This document shows, piece by piece, positions 32,971 through 46,507 of a stretch of 64,000 bases of DNA. Source of the DNA: Mallotus nudiflorus (Eukaryota > Streptophyta > Magnoliopsida > Malpighiales > Euphorbiaceae); the NCBI GenBank assembly GCA_947683625.1, contig CANTUR010000009.1, positions 9,499,501 through 9,563,500 of the forward strand. The letters are read 5' to 3'. The position numbers were made by a program, and so were the translations under genes. Each line of letters begins with the position of its first letter. The stretch's first letter is position 1. The notes under the pieces are model-generated. The model was not told the origin of the DNA. It did not search any database and saw only the letters and a list, made by a program, of their open reading frames with translations.

Positions 32971-33797
32971 ATAGGCATAACATTTAGAGTGTGTGTTTTA
33001 TTTTACATTTGATGTGTTTTATTTTTCTTATTTTATTTTAATTCATTTTATTGAGTTTTTATTGCAATGTATTCATGCATGGGGAAAGAATATAATTAAC
33101 TATCTCATATCTCTGATGCTTGCAACTTATCAATCTCATGAACTTGGCACATTAGTATAGTTTTCTTGATTAATTGATTTAATGTCCATTTAATGTTTGA
33201 TTTAATTTTTCAAAGCATTATAAGCAATCTCTCTTTTTAAATGTCTAAATGTGAATAATTTAAGATGAACTAGAAAAATAGCAGGTTGGATAGCTTGAGT
33301 CATTGGAATTTCTTAAATTTGAAAAAAATTTGTTGTGGAATGGAGCTGAAATCTTTTATTTAAATTTATATATTTTCCTTTACTTCAATGCTCTTTGAAT
33401 TATACGAGTACCCTAAAAGGGCCTTCTAGAGGGTTCTGCATTGAGTAATGCGGGAAAGGTAAGAGAATTTTGATGATTGGAACATCCATAAGAAATTAAA
33501 TTAAAAAAATATTAATAATAATAATAAAATAATTTTTTGTCTTGTTAAAGGTAATTCTAATAAAAGAGTTGTCTAACTTATTTTCTTTCTTTGTGAATCT
33601 TGATTTATGAACATATTTATATTCGACATGAGAGTTTGTTTTCCACTCGGTAATTTTTATACATGTTCTTGATTATAGGTTGTTTGTTTTGTTTTTATAA
33701 TTTAAATCTTATGTTTGGTAGAGATTTTGTTAATTGGTCAAGTTAAAATTGATTAATGTATTAAGTCTGTGTTATTAATACGTATTGTTCTCATTCC

Positions 33798-33837
33798 CTT
33801 GCTTGAGGACAAGCAAGAAGTTAAGTGTGAGGGTATT
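33798..33837 (+). promoter_or_regulatory. Hairpin and polypurine tract before the 3' LTR (G2)
   Basis: A perfect 8-bp stem CTTGCTTG / CAAGCAAG with loop AGGA, then AAGTTAAGTGTGAGGG up to the LTR. The purine-rich run is the expected plus-strand primer site. The hairpin also occurs in the other gypsy family (52734-52755). Confidence 0.75.
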
Positions 33838-35135
33838 TGATTATGTGTTAAGTGTAGCATTTTTTTATGTTGATTTAATTATGTTTATAATATTTATTGT
33901 TACAATTGGTTAGAATTTAGTTATTTCAATATTTATTATGAATTAAGTAATGTGCTTGGCTTTCTTTTAAAATAAATTTTATATGAATTGTTGAATCAAA
34001 CTTTACAAATAATGATGATGGTGGAGCATGCAATCATGGCAAGAATATGCACTTATGGTGGAATATGCAATTATGGCAAGAGACATATAATGATAGTGGC
34101 AGAGCATGCAATTATGGCAAGAGACATATAATGATTACGGTGGAGCATGCAATCATGGCAAGAGACATGCAATCATGGCAAGAATATGCAATGATGAGAG
34201 ACACGCAATGATGCAGAAAACATCATTATAATAGAAGAATAAAAAGAAATAATAAGAGGAATTGATACAAGTGGTAAAGAATGCATTATGGAGAGGAGAA
34301 TATAACCTGAAGAAAATCTTATAATGCAAGAAGGGTTGGAGAGCAAGAGAAGGATTCTTTAAAAAAAGAGTTCATTCTTTCCTTCTTTACATTTTAGTTC
34401 TTAATATATTTTATTTTTGAATTTGGGATGACTAATATTATATCTAGTTAATTTTATTTATGTTGGGGATTGTTGGACTTATTTTAATTTAAGTTGATTT
34501 ATAGTTATTGGTTTTTTCCCTTTAATTTGCATTAAGCATTCATTAAGCTTAATTGCTTATGATTTGACCATTCATAATTGATTTTTAATTAAGGTTAATT
34601 ATTGAGAAATATTAATCTTAATAGCAATATGAATGCTTGATCAATTGATTTAAGTCTAGAGGTAGCTTAAATTATTTTAATTTTAATTAGTAGTACTTCA
34701 TAATTTATTTACTAAATTTGATTAGGTTTTAATTTAACAAGAATTAGTTAAAGCCTTTTCAATTAATAGGAATAAATTAAGTAATTTTTACTTAAGAAAG
34801 ATTAGTTACTACCTCTGAAATCTCAAGAATTGCAATAGAAACAAAGACTAATTTCTTGAGATTGGCTTAATTAAAATATAGTGATACAATTCCTAACATT
34901 ATTCTATCATTTACTTGTTAAAATTTATTTGCTTGTTATATTTCTAAGTTAATTGATTTTATATTTAATTTCAATTTTGGTTATTAAAATTTAGCAATTT
35001 TAATTCACCTAATTTTTATTTCTTAAACAAGTTAAAAACAAAATTAATAGTTGGATAAATATTTAATACTTGTAGGATTGGCATGTATTTATTCTATATT
35101 ACTTGGCAAAATCATATGCTTACGAGAACCAATCA
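33838..35135 (+). repeat. 3' LTR of G2
   Basis: 1298 bp, TGATTATGTG...ACCAATCA, followed by GGAAT. It has about 11 bp more than the 5' LTR near its start, as do the 3' LTRs of G1 and G3; other indels make the total equal. Confidence 0.92.
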
Positions 35136-35679
35136 GGAATCATCATCAAGAATATCCCATAAATTATAAAACAAATGATCTTGTAATGTAGTGATATCTT
35201 AGGATCAAACACCAAACAAACACAATGCCATTCATTATCAAGGACTTCTAGTATCTTGAATTGTCCAGTGGTGTGATTGCACAGATATTAAAAAAATCAA
35301 TATCCTTCAAAAGGCTTCTCACTACAGTATAGTAAACCATTGTAGGACTATGGTGTATTTGCTTAAGAGTCATTAAAACAATATTGGACAACAATGCCAC
35401 CTCTGACAAAAGTAAAGTTAAAGGAATAATTCAGAGGGATTACTTGAAATTTGGAGGCAGGAGAATAATAGTAATCATCGATAAAGAGAGTAGTGGGTTT
35501 GGGATTATCACAAGTTTGATGTAATAGAAAGTGAGAAGCACAAATTGTGGATCAGAAATCAAACAAAGCCACTATTTGGATATGCATTTGAACTTTATCA
35601 ATGGCTTTGCAGGGAGTCGGATGATAATTTTTGTTAAAAGATCTTCAATTTGGGCAACCTTTGCCACTGACAGAGTCAT
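35136..35679 (-). pseudogene. Split F-box gene, 5' half (unit 2)
   Basis: The minus strand from ATG at 35679 gives the F-box and the first half of the associated region. It is orthologous to 17966-18510 and 63703-64000. Several stops are present, including one at the CAG codon before the conserved Trp of the F-box. Confidence 0.85.
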
Positions 35680-36069
35680 TCATATTTCATCTACGGATGT
35701 GTTTTGTTTTAGCTAAAAGAAATAATAATAATAACAATTTATCAAAACTAACAATATGTTATGTTTAAAAATAATAATAATATAGCAATAGCATGGAATG
35801 AATGTGATCTATTTGTCTAATATTACATTCATAGCATATAAGGAGACATGTAAATTTACTAAAATATTTTCCTTCATTATTAATGAATTGGATAATTTGG
35901 TAAAACCTCAATTCTAATTTAATTTAGCTTAAAATTTCTATTCTAACTAGATTTGTTCACATATTACATACGAGTAAGAATTGTGTAACTTATTCATTTA
36001 CTTTTTGAGTAAAAATTGGAGTCTAAAAATTAGATAACGCACTAGAAAATTTTAACTAGGTTAACACAC
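35680..36069. other. F-box upstream sequence, no gene
   Basis: Homologous to 18511-18910 and to the upstream region of the intact F-box gene. No coding signal. Confidence 0.6.
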
Positions 36070-36139
36070 TCATAGCATTGACATCATGCTTATGTAGTCC
36101 AAGAAATATTATTAATAATAAAATAAAAAATATTTAGTA

Positions 36140-39100
36140 ATAAGATAGAAGAGGCAAAAGCCTCACAATAACTAGTAAAACCAAAAATGAACTCTCCAAC
36201 TATAATCATCATAAATAACATCATTACAAAAGCTTAGAGTGGAATCCTACAAGATAAAAGAAGTGGCCAAAACACCATGCTTAGCTAGTACATCAGTGAC
36301 AATGTTACATTCTCTAAAAATATGAGAAATTCTAAATTCCATTTGAGAAACATAAGATAAGCATTAAATCCACTATTATCAAGCCATGCATGGAACCTGA
36401 TTAGATTTAGCAAGAAATAGTTGAACGACATGTATAGAGTCCCATTGAAACCAAAGAGAATGCCAACCACGATGCCAAGCTATATTAATAGCCTTTATAG
36501 CAGCATAAAGCTTATGAAGAAATCCAAAGCTATGGCCCATAGCAAATGAGAAAGCTCCTCAAGGTATTACTCTAGCAGTGTGAAAAATACCACCTGAATT
36601 AGCAGCACTTAGAGACCCTAATGAAGATCCATTTGTGTTAACAATTATCCACCTAGGCGAGGTAGGGTGCTAATAAATGGAGACAATTGTTGGACCTTTA
36701 ACAGGAATACCATGATGATAGAGTATAAAAGTCATTGATAGAGTTAAACATATGCCCAACCCAAAAATATTTAGTCTCCTTAATTAGCTGCCAAAAATTC
36801 CATAATGTTCTATGTATATTAGGAGGCTCATGATAAGAAATAACAGCATTATGATGGTGCCAAATAATCCAAGCCCCATGCATAATAGCAGACCTTGAGA
36901 GAGATCATAGGTGAGTACTAAAAGAATGAGATATAATGTCTAAAACCATATCAACCAAGGAGGTAGGAACATCAATATGCTAACTAAAAAGATTGCATAT
37001 CAATTGCCAAACAGTAGTAGCAAAACTGCAGTTAACAAATAAGTTATTGCCCTCCTCTAAATGGTATTCAAAAAGCACACATTGGGAAGGAAATAAAATG
37101 CCATTCTTTTATAGACTGCCATCTATTAGAAGATGCTAAAGTAAAGCCCTCAAACAAATAAAAGATTTTGATGGAGGAAAAATCTCATTCAAAATAAAAG
37201 AGCACCAAGGAATGCAAGGCTGAGAAACTAAGAGAAATATACATTCTTTTGATAGAATGCATCCCATCAATACTTTAACTCAAATACAAGTATCTCAATC
37301 CTAAAGCAAAGAACTAATAGCAAGAACGTTGTTAGTAACCTCAATATTAAAAATTTAAGGCATATGCCAACCATAAAAAAAACTAAAAAAAACCAAATTC
37401 GTTAAGTGCCTTTGTTCTTTAACATCAATATTCAACTCATTAGCCAATGTTGGATAAATCCACTCTGTGTCTGTTCTAAGAAACCATTTAATATTTGATT
37501 GAACAGAAAGATAAATACCTTTAATTTAATACTAAACTAAAGATTGCAAATATGTGTCCTTAGGAATACCATAAGGATAGAGAAATCGATCTTTCAACAA
37601 AGAGAAAGGATGGTTAAGAGAGATAATCAAATTCCAAGCAAGCTTGCCAAGCATTGAATTATTAAGAACTTACAAGTGCTTAATGCCAAGACCTCCCTCT
37701 TTAATTGGAAGACAAAAAACAAGCCAAGGAATAATTACTAATTTTGTCTCAGTAATAGAGATAGTCTAAAGACAATTACACATACACCTCTCAATAACCT
37801 GAATTAAAGAAGATGGCCATTTATAAATTGTAAAGGAATGCAATAAAGAGCTCATAAGAACTAATTAAATGAGGGTTAGTCTATTAGCCATAGATAAAGA
37901 GTTACCATTCCATTTTATAAATTTATTTCAAATCTTATTAGATATGGGCTGCAAGTATTTATGCTTAGAAGCATCCATAAACAAAGGCACCCCTAAATAA
38001 ACAAGGAAAGGAACATCTTCTCATATGTGTAAGATGTTGTATCTTAAGAATATGCGTATCAATGATGCAAATGCCATAAAAGATTTTAGACTTGCCCTAA
38101 TTCACCATTTGACCAAAAATCTTCTTATAAGTCTTGAATATGGCATTAATATTATGGATATCCCATAAAGAAGCTTTCTAAAACAAAAAGATATCATTGG
38201 CATATAAAAAATTACTAAGGAAAAAGGTGTTCCTTGTATAAATCATTGAAGGAAAATCCCCCTAAACAACCTTTAGAGAAAGAAAGCGACTTAGAAAATC
38301 CTCGATTAGGCAACATAAAAGAGGGGAGAGGGGATCCCCTTATCAAAATCCACTAGAACAAGGAAAATAAACATGAAACTTGCCAATGATGAGAACGAAA
38401 AGCCTAGCAAATGAAAAAATAAAAAAAATCCAATCTTTGAACGGCAATGTAAAACTAAAGGCTTTTAAGACATCTAAAAGAAAACTCCAATCAACTGTAT
38501 CAAAAGCTTTACAAATGTCAATTTTATTAGATATATTGCCACTAAAGCAAGCTTTATTAAGAGCATTGACTCCCTCTGAAGATCCTATAATGCAATTAGA
38601 GATATGCCAACCCTTATTAAAACTAAACTGTTGAGGATAAATAATTTGAGAAGTAATAGAAGCTAACTGGTCTGTAAGGATTTTTGTAACAATTTTATCG
38701 CCAAAATTACTCAAAAAAATAGGGCTGAAATGTTCAACCTGAATAGCATCCACAACCTTAGGGATCAAAATCATGTAACAAAAATTAATGTATGAGGTAA
38801 GGATTCCAGTTTGGAAAAAACTTTCAACAGCTAAACATACATCATCACCAATATATCCCAGAAGGATTTATAGAAGCCACCTATAAACCCATCTAGACTT
38901 GGGGCACTATCAGCATCCATGTTAAAAACTGTTTACTTAATCTCATATGTAGATAGAAAACATATTCAAAAACCATTTTCTTTATCAGTCACTAAAGATG
39001 GCACCATTGACTTAATCATATGAATATTAGAGGATATCGAAGGAGACCCTCTGCAAAGAGACTTATAAAACTAAAAAATGTGATGCTCAATGGTAGTTTT

Positions 39101-40262
39101 GTCATCCGTAATCACCCTAAAAATCTTGAGATGTTGGATTCTATGGTTAAGATTTTTCTTGATAAATTACTGATGAAAAAAGGTATCTTGGCCTCAGCAG
39201 AAAGCCATTTGATTCAACTTCGCTCTTTAAAAAAATCTCTTGTTACTTAAGAAAAAGATCCAAATCAGCATGGGTAGTGATCTTTTGTCTATAGAGAGCA
39301 TAAGAAAAACCATAAGAAGAAATCTTATATTGAACTTGCTGCAAGTGCATAGAAGCTTTATTAATATTCAAATCTAAACAACCAAAAGCTTTATTATTCC
39401 AAATATAGAGCTGAGTGAAGCCTTTTTAGCTTGGCTCCAAGAAGTTGAAATGGAGTCAGCACATTAAGAGGCAAATACCAATTATTATACATAAAATCCC
39501 ATAGAATAGGATGGTGACCCACACAGTTTGCAACCAAAATCTATAAATAGCCAAATAAAACTTATGACAATGAAGCAACAAAGGAGAATCATCCAAGTGA
39601 TGCCGAGGAAAAACCAAGTAAGAGATTTCAACCTAAGAATTAAAAAACTCCATATTAGCCAAAGCCCTATCTAGACAACATTCCATATGATTACTACTAT
39701 ATTGATTATTAGACCAAGTATAATGAGCACCACTTATAGGAACATCATATAAAAATAATTATTAATGAAAGCTCTAAAACTCTAAAATCAAAATAAGGGC
39801 CTAAGGCAAAAGGCTGACTAGTTTTTTCATAAGCACCTAGCGTGGCATTAAAATCCCCAATGGTACACCAACTATGACTCAAGTTAAATGGGAGATCGGA
39901 AAGATATGTCCAAAGGTGCATACAGTAGTTATGCTAAATACTACCATAAATAAAAGAAAATATGTGGAAAACATTAGTAAATGGAATATCCATCATGATA
40001 TGCTACTCATGGACATGTAAAAAAGCATGAGAAAGGACACCTCTTTTATGCAAACCACTAACAGAAGGCAGTAGAAAATTATTAGTGGAAATTAAATCAA
40101 ACTCCAAACTATTATAAAAAGCATGTGAAATAGAAGAAAATAACACCAAAGGTTCAACCAAACTAATATAATTAAGAGAATATTGTCTACCAAAAAAAAG
40201 AAAGAAAGTCTTAGGTATCAGAATTCCTTATACCTCTATAGTTCCAAAACAACACGTTCATG
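36140..40262 (-). pseudogene. LINE ORF2 pseudogene (endonuclease, RT, zf-RVT, RNase H)
   Basis: It starts at 40262 (MNVLFWNYRGIRN, the usual LINE endonuclease opening). The endonuclease block GDFNATLGAYEKT is at about 39830-39870. RT has a 143-codon open piece at 38343-38774 (KIVTKIL, PQQFSFNKGW, KIDICKAFDTVDW). The polymerase motif YADD reads YAND (38193-38204), and a GGLGIKHL block lies near 37700. The zinc-binding domain is at about 36990-37230 and RNase H at about 36150-36690. Dozens of stops and frameshifts are present. The intact protein would nick target DNA and copy its RNA by target-primed reverse transcription. Confidence 0.85.
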
Positions 40263-40269
40263 AATTAAG

Positions 40270-41500
40270 CTTTCAAGTTTCTTAACTACTCCTTTAGAAA
40301 GAGTAACTTTGAATTGCTCCCTCTTGGCCTTTGATTTTTTTCTTATGACTATAGACCATTGTTACTCTTCTAACTCGGCTTCATCTGCCCATGAGGTTCC
40401 ATGATCCTCATGATGAGAAGTAATCGAAGCATTATCCTATGCTAGATGATGTCATTCTTGAGTACTGGGTTTGATAATAGCCTCTTCATCCATTGGTTCT
40501 CTAACGACTTAGATCTGATGAGAAGTTGGACTATTAACCATACTCAAAATGGCCAATGGGTTATTAATCTAAACTAAGTCTGAATCCCCTTCAGTTAAAG
40601 GACCATCAATGTGCTCATATTGAGAAACCGTATCATCATCATGTTTTTCAGACTGAGAAGTAATGTTATCAACATGTTAAGAACACTCCATAAGTGTAAG
40701 TAAATTATGATTACACAAATCTGTAGCATTGGGCTTAGGGGTTTGAGTCCCCTCCAGTCCTACCAAACCATTAGTATCAATAGTGGCAAAGGGATGATTG
40801 CCAACTACTTTGATATATTTTCCCTCAGAAACAATAGTTGTAACATCATCCACCTGAGGGGGAATAATTTTAGGATCAGGTGCCACTTCCTTAGTAATGG
40901 CATGAAATGATCAAAGACATTATAGATAGGAATTAAATTATTATGAAAAATTTAGGCTTTTAAACTTTTTAAATGACCTATTTTTTGGGAGTTTCATGTT
41001 GGACATTATGTTTATTTGCAAAATGACAAAAGGGAGCATCATGTGCAATATTTGAATAAAAGGATTAATATAATTGTAAATTTTCATAAACCACATCAAT
41101 TAAAAAACTTTTTCCAACTCGTTCAATAAGAAAATTTTTTGGCAATGGTGATGAGAGATTAATATCAACAAGCAAATACTTAAGAGTTTGTAGACTTCTA
41201 AGTGGATGGATCAAAATTTGCTTGCCAATGTTGTAATCTAAGAATACATGTCTTCAAGGCAATGGACCCTCTAATCCATATCAAAATTTTCTCAGTAGAA
41301 GAATTAAGAATGACATTTTAATAACTACATCGCAAAGATATGAGTTTCCAATTGCCCGATAAGTCCCAAATAGAGAAATGTGTATGTTTTAACTACGTAA
41401 TTTTCTAAGGAGTTTCACCTTTCAAAAGTATAATCCGTTCTATTAGAGCATGCTAACATGATCGTAACTGTTGTTCATAAATGCCTTGATCAATTTTGAT
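40270..41500 (-). pseudogene. LINE ORF1 (gag-like, DUF4283/zf-CCHC_4 type) pseudogene
   Basis: The minus strand shows LLVDINLSSPLPKNFLIE, then GKSFLIDVVYENL and a lost C..C..H..C knuckle (about 41020-41170). This is the signature of plant LINE ORF1. Upstream (about 41180-41400) weaker matches to the DUF4283 part occur in several frames. The C-terminal end (RKKSKAKREQFKVTLSKG) overlaps the ORF2 start. It would bind the element's RNA. Non-functional. Confidence 0.7.
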
Positions 41501-41745
41501 ATGATGAGTCCATCAGCAAGGAATCCTGAATCAAGGAAGATTTCTATACTGCTATGGCATATGACTTGAAGGCTGAAGTCTACTTTGAAGGTAAGGATGC
41601 AAACATCTAACTGAGTGCAAAAATCAAACTATGGCTAAGGATGTCCATGACGGGAGGGAAAGGCTAGATGGTGACGTGGTCCCCACTTTTCTCCAAAAAG
41701 GCCTTTCCTATTCATTTACTAATGTAAATATATATATTTTTTGTT

Positions 41746-41747
<2 letters not shown>

Positions 41748-41799
<52 letters not shown>
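41748..41799. repeat. (AT)n microsatellite
   Basis: About 26 uninterrupted AT repeats near the 5' end of the LINE. Confidence 0.95.
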
Positions 41800-41802
<3 letters not shown>

Positions 41803-43112
41803 TAAAACTTTTATAAATTTACTAAATTAAATAAGAAAAGGATGAAAATTAAATTAACTATTCATGAAAACATACAATGCAGAGATTATAAATTAAATTA
41901 TTTTTATTTATAAGTCAAATAAAATTATTTTTATATATAAAATGTTTCTTTAAGCATATATTTAAAAATTTATTTCAATACGTAAATATTAATTAATGAT
42001 AGTTTTTAATAGCACGTTCAATATATATATAGAAAAAAATTATGGCAATAATATGTGAAAAGGAGACAACCCAAGTTGGATACATAAGATTCAAAATTAA
42101 ATACAAAATACAGAAAAGCATCAAAGTTCATTTATAATTTTGATGGGTGCATAATAAGATTGAGATCTCTTCATTTTCAGTCAAGAAAATTGAAAACCAA
42201 TGTTCATCCTTCTAGGTTATTTTACTTGAATGAATTTGACAAATTACAAAAACATAAGAGCGGTTAAATTATGCCAATCACTCACAAAATATTTACATAC
42301 GCTACCTTTTACTTGTGTGCACTCAAAAAAATAAAATAAAAAAATTTATTTTTTGTTTACAATGAACTTAAATCACACAATATTGTCATATAGAGATAAT
42401 TTTTATTAAAAGAGTAATTAATCATTTCTTATAATCTTAAAATTAATTGTGGGCATAAAATTTTTTATATAAATTTTTTTTAGAATTTATTTTAGAGTAG
42501 AGAAAAATTAATTGTAAATAATATTTAAAGAGTATTGTATAATAATTATTTAAATAAAAAAAGTATTGAAATTGTAATAAATTTATTAAATTTTTAATAT
42601 TGAATTGCTATGCAAACAAAGAATACTTTAAATTTTGAATAATAATAATAATGAAGGAAAAATACAATAATTAACCATGTAGTTTTCAAATTTTGTAAAA
42701 TTGATTCTGAGGTATTTTAAGTGACTATTTAGTACACTATGATTTTTACATTAGCAAATATTGACCAAAGCTGGTAATACTATTTGACAAGGTGACATGG
42801 CAGAACACATGATGACCGATGTGGACTACTTAGACAGTTGGGCTATAATATTTAAAGAGAAATGTACAAGTTTCTACCTTGTGGTTTGGAGTTGTGGAAA
42901 ATTGATTTTATGGTATTTTCAATAACAATTTACTACCCAATAGTTTTTTTCGGTGAGCAAATACCAAATAAAGCATGTGATACTATTTAACAAGGTGATG
43001 AGGCAGCACATGTGGTGATTGACATGGACAACTTATATGGTTGGGTTGCATTATTTTTTTAAAAAGTGAACAATGTCATATGACTTGAATCCCTAAAATT
43101 AATGATGTTCTC
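41800..43112. other. AT-rich spacer, no gene
   Basis: No coding signal on either strand. It includes the direct repeat at 42670-43060 and otherwise plain AT-rich DNA found once in the window. Confidence 0.6.
42670..43060. repeat. Imperfect direct repeat, two copies of about 185 bp
   Basis: Both copies run from a GTAAAATTGATT / GAAAATTGATTTT block through TTTACTACCC or TTTAGTACAC, to GACAAGGTGACATGGCAGAACAC / AACAAGGTGATGAGGCAGCACA (partly quoted) and GACATGGACAACTTA-type text. Similarity is clear but eroded. Confidence 0.65.
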
Positions 43113-43553
43113 CACTATAAGAAAATTGATCTATAACATGAGGAAATTTCATCACTAAATATATGAATACCATTATTAGAACTCTTTAATGATGATAAAA
43201 TGCCCATCATGGCCCCCTATAATTGCCTCTCCTGTTAAAAGTAATTAATGATGGGAAATGGTTCCCCTCATTAAATGTAATAGTCATGATATGGTAACCA
43301 TCATTAAAAAGTATATTTAATGACAAAGTTTGCCATCATTATAGTATCATAGCTTTGACATTATATTTAGTGATGAAATGTCCTTGCATTATTATAATTT
43401 CTTGTCTTAATAAATGACACTTTAATAATACAATTTGCATGTCATTACAAATACTTCATTAACCAAATCTCTCTTGTTATATCAATTTTTTCCTCACACT
43501 AAAACCCACTTTATCAACTGAAATTCCTCTCATTATATTAAAAATTGGCCATC

Positions 43554-43554
<1 letters not shown>

Positions 43555-43634
<80 letters not shown>
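43555..43634. repeat. (AT)n microsatellite
   Basis: About 40 uninterrupted AT repeats just inside the CACTA-like terminus. Confidence 0.95.
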
Positions 43635-43637
<3 letters not shown>

Positions 43638-44729
43638 GTAAATAATTGTAGTATATTCCATCAATCGAAATACTCTTGATTACAACAGTTATGCATGATT
43701 AAGTATACATAAAAGGTATATGAGTTTTATAGATACATGGATGACCAAAATATGAAATATTGTTAGAATTTCTTCTATAACTTTCTACTACCTATAATTA
43801 ATAAAGTGTTATATACAAAGATGATGTAATATCAAAAATGCAAAGTCAATCAATATTTCCGTTGTGAAATTTTTTTGTCACAAGAAACCTATAAAAATAA
43901 AACAAAATGTATGTATTTGCCTTTAAAATTAATATGAAACTATAAAAATTTAATGAATTTATCTATCTATTTTACAAAATATTAAAAAAATCATGCAATG
44001 ATAGTGAGATATACCTAGAAGTGAAAACAAATAGACAACTAAAATGTGTTAATGGATTTAAGCATCATCTAATAGATTTAAGTATCATCCTAAAACAAGG
44101 AAGAAAAGCACTAAATTATAGAAAGAAATATTTATCCCCTTAGGAAAAGAAAACATCCATAATCTACCAATGAGAAAAGTAATAAAGTTAGAACTAACTG
44201 GCTATAAGGAATCAAAATAATTCACAAACAACCGAATAAAAGAATTGAAATAGGTTAAAATAGTGAAAAGAAGTGTTGTGAATAAAAAAACAACCCAACA
44301 ATAGGAAAAGACAGGCAGTAGTAAATATCATGCCAGACATAAACCTTAGCTAGCAATTCTAGAATGAAATCAAATTTAACTAACCCAAAAACAACACTTA
44401 CAAATAACCAGAAATTAGATAAACAACCAAAAAACCAACAATAATTAAAGCTAACCAAGTTACATAAATGTCAAGGCTAAAGTCATACCTAGTATAAGAA
44501 GGTAAAACAAAACAACTAAAATCTATCAATTGGCTTTAAACATCATCCTAAAAAAAAGATAAGCATGACAAATTAAAAAACAAAAAAAAACATATATTAA
44601 TTGTACTATGAAAACCAAAGCCAAAAATTAGAACTATGGCCTAAAAATTATGCACTTCAATTTAATTAAAATGGCATCATATAAATAGGAAAAGAACCAG
44701 TAAATTAACCCATTGCTATCTCAAAAGCA

Positions 44730-46140
44730 TTAAACCTTATGAAGCTCATTACTGGTACTTGGAGCAGTTGTAGTGGATTGTGCTATGAAGCCATTCTCAA
44801 TCTTATCTAATTTGTCTTCGATTCCTTTTATACACTTCTTAAGCACACAATTTTCTTCTTCCTTATCATGAAGCCTAGCCTCAAGATGTCCAACATAAGT
44901 AGATTTTAATTCCTTAAAATGTTTTTGCTTTAGTCCACCTCCATAACCAAATATATGGATATGGCATTATGGTCTAAAACATTTTTCAATAACCTCTATG
45001 TCACAGACTGAAGGGTCTTAGCAATTTCTTCTTAAAAATTTTCATTAGACAAAGTATCATAAATATAATTGAAAAAACAAAAATTACATACCCAAACGTT
45101 AAACTAAAACCTCTTACAAATGGCGAACTATAATAATATAAAAGCCATCCACTCCATTAGTACTTACATATTTACTTCTTGTTTCATGTTTAATTGATAC
45201 TCCACCTTTCTATCGGGTTTTATAAAAATTATTCCCAAATCTGGTGGTTTGCCCCCCTTACCTCCCTATAAGATTATTACAACTCATTAATAGGTTATTT
45301 TTAAATCAATTAATATAAATCATACAAAATATGTATATTTACTTCTTTTTTCATGTTTAACTGATACTCCACCTTTCTATCGGGTTTTATAAAAATTATT
45401 CCCAAATATGGTGGTTTACCCCCCTTACCTCCCTATAAGATTATTACAACTCATTAATAGGTTATTTTTCAATCAATTAATATGCATGAACCTATAGTTT
45501 CAAGATAATGTGACTTACTTTCAATAAAAGTTTCTGACACAATATTCACTGATTTACCAAATTTTCCATCTTTATTCAATGGTGTATATTTGCCAATCAG
45601 ATAATGACCAGCAGCTTCTAAAGGAAAATAAAAATCCTAAAAAAAATTTATCAATTTGACTACTAAATGATCAAAATTATTAAAAAAATTATAACTCGCT
45701 GTCTCAGAAGGGAAAGAATCCTTACGTTCTCAACCGTAGATTTGCTGGTATCTTTAAGTTCATTCTTGCCATCAAAGTTTTACAAATTATGATAAATAAT
45801 TGAGATTTACTAAATCTTTCAATTCCATCAGTAACATCACCACATACAAGCACTTTCTTATTTGCCTTCAAATCACCCAATATCTTGACATTTGTTACTT
45901 TTGGATTTTATGGACTGTAAGAATCTATAAGCATTTAAAATCAAATCAACTTGAAAAGTGATTGCAATATGTAAATAAAAGTTTAAATAGTAGAAATTAT
46001 AGGTTAAAGCTACCTAAATTTTGATTGTCGCTTGGCATTTTAAAGGATAAAGGTTGGGCTGTCTCATTTTCTTTCTACGTAGACATGTATGGTCAGACAT
46101 TGCTATGACATCTCCATCATTATTTAATGGCCTCATCAGT
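44730..46140 (-). pseudogene. CACTA-associated multi-exon gene, uncertain, possibly tnpA-like
   Basis: Several minus-strand stretches look like exons. About 46020-46140 reads RPLNNDGDVIAMSDH. About 45780-45935 reads TNVKILGDLKANKKVLVCG. About 45510-45640 reads GHYLIGKYTPLNKDGKFG. Two near-copies (45345-45460 and 45178-45290) read KPPDLGIIFIKPDRKVEYQL. The last, 44730-44960, reads HLEARLHDKEEENCVL with a coiled coil ending at TAA 44730-44732. Donor-like GT follows some pieces. I do not recognise the protein with certainty. Position and style suit the accessory DNA-binding protein of En/Spm-type elements. Intactness cannot be judged without a gene model. Confidence 0.4.
45170..45503. repeat. 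167-bp tandem duplication containing an exon-like segment
   Basis: GATACTCCACCTTTCTATCGG occurs at 45196 and again at 45363. Similarity extends over the flanking AT-rich, intron-like sequence on both sides, with few mismatches. Confidence 0.85.
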
Positions 46141-46455
46141 GATTTTAAAATGAAAAGAATATATATCAATGAATCTTTTACATATATTTAGAATATCTAA
46201 TAAATAACCATTTGGACTAAAATTTGTTTCTTGGTATTTTGATTCTCCAAAGTGTAGAATAAGAGTATGAGACATGATAACACCTTTAAAAAATGAACAA
46301 AGCAAGTGTTAGAATTAAAACATAATATCATTCTATTGATGCTAATGGAAATACCTATACTGAATATTTTCTCATTAAAGTTGGAGTAGGTAAAGAAAAA
46401 CTTATACAAAATTAATTAGTTTAAACCAATTCATAATATCATCTCCCTACCCTCA

Positions 46456-46507
<52 letters not shown>
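46456..46507. repeat. (AAT)n microsatellite
   Basis: About 17 uninterrupted AAT repeats. Confidence 0.95.

Larger units (their letters stand above)
24288..35135 (+). mobile_element. Ty3/gypsy retrotransposon, Athila-type, copy G2 (best preserved)
   Basis: A 10,848-bp element with two LTRs of equal length (1298 bp), primer-binding site, gag, pol, third ORF, hairpin/PPT modules and a GGAAT target duplication. It is the reference copy for G1 and G3. The genes are broken by point changes, so it is not autonomous. Inserted in an F-box gene, same strand as the RNase and opposite to the F-box. Confidence 0.93.
36070..41500 (-). mobile_element. L1-type LINE, near full length, decayed (unit 2)
   Basis: On the minus strand the order is ORF1 with a zinc-knuckle-linked region, then ORF2 with endonuclease, RT, zinc-binding domain and RNase H. 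This is the plan of plant L1-type LINEs. No clean poly(A) or target duplication could be seen, so both ends are approximate. It lies directly behind the split F-box gene, as does the truncated copy in unit 1. Confidence 0.85.

Noticed and set aside
43555..43634. Long AT tract as a possible cruciform origin or scaffold site
   Set aside because: A simple microsatellite explains it; nothing else supports a function.
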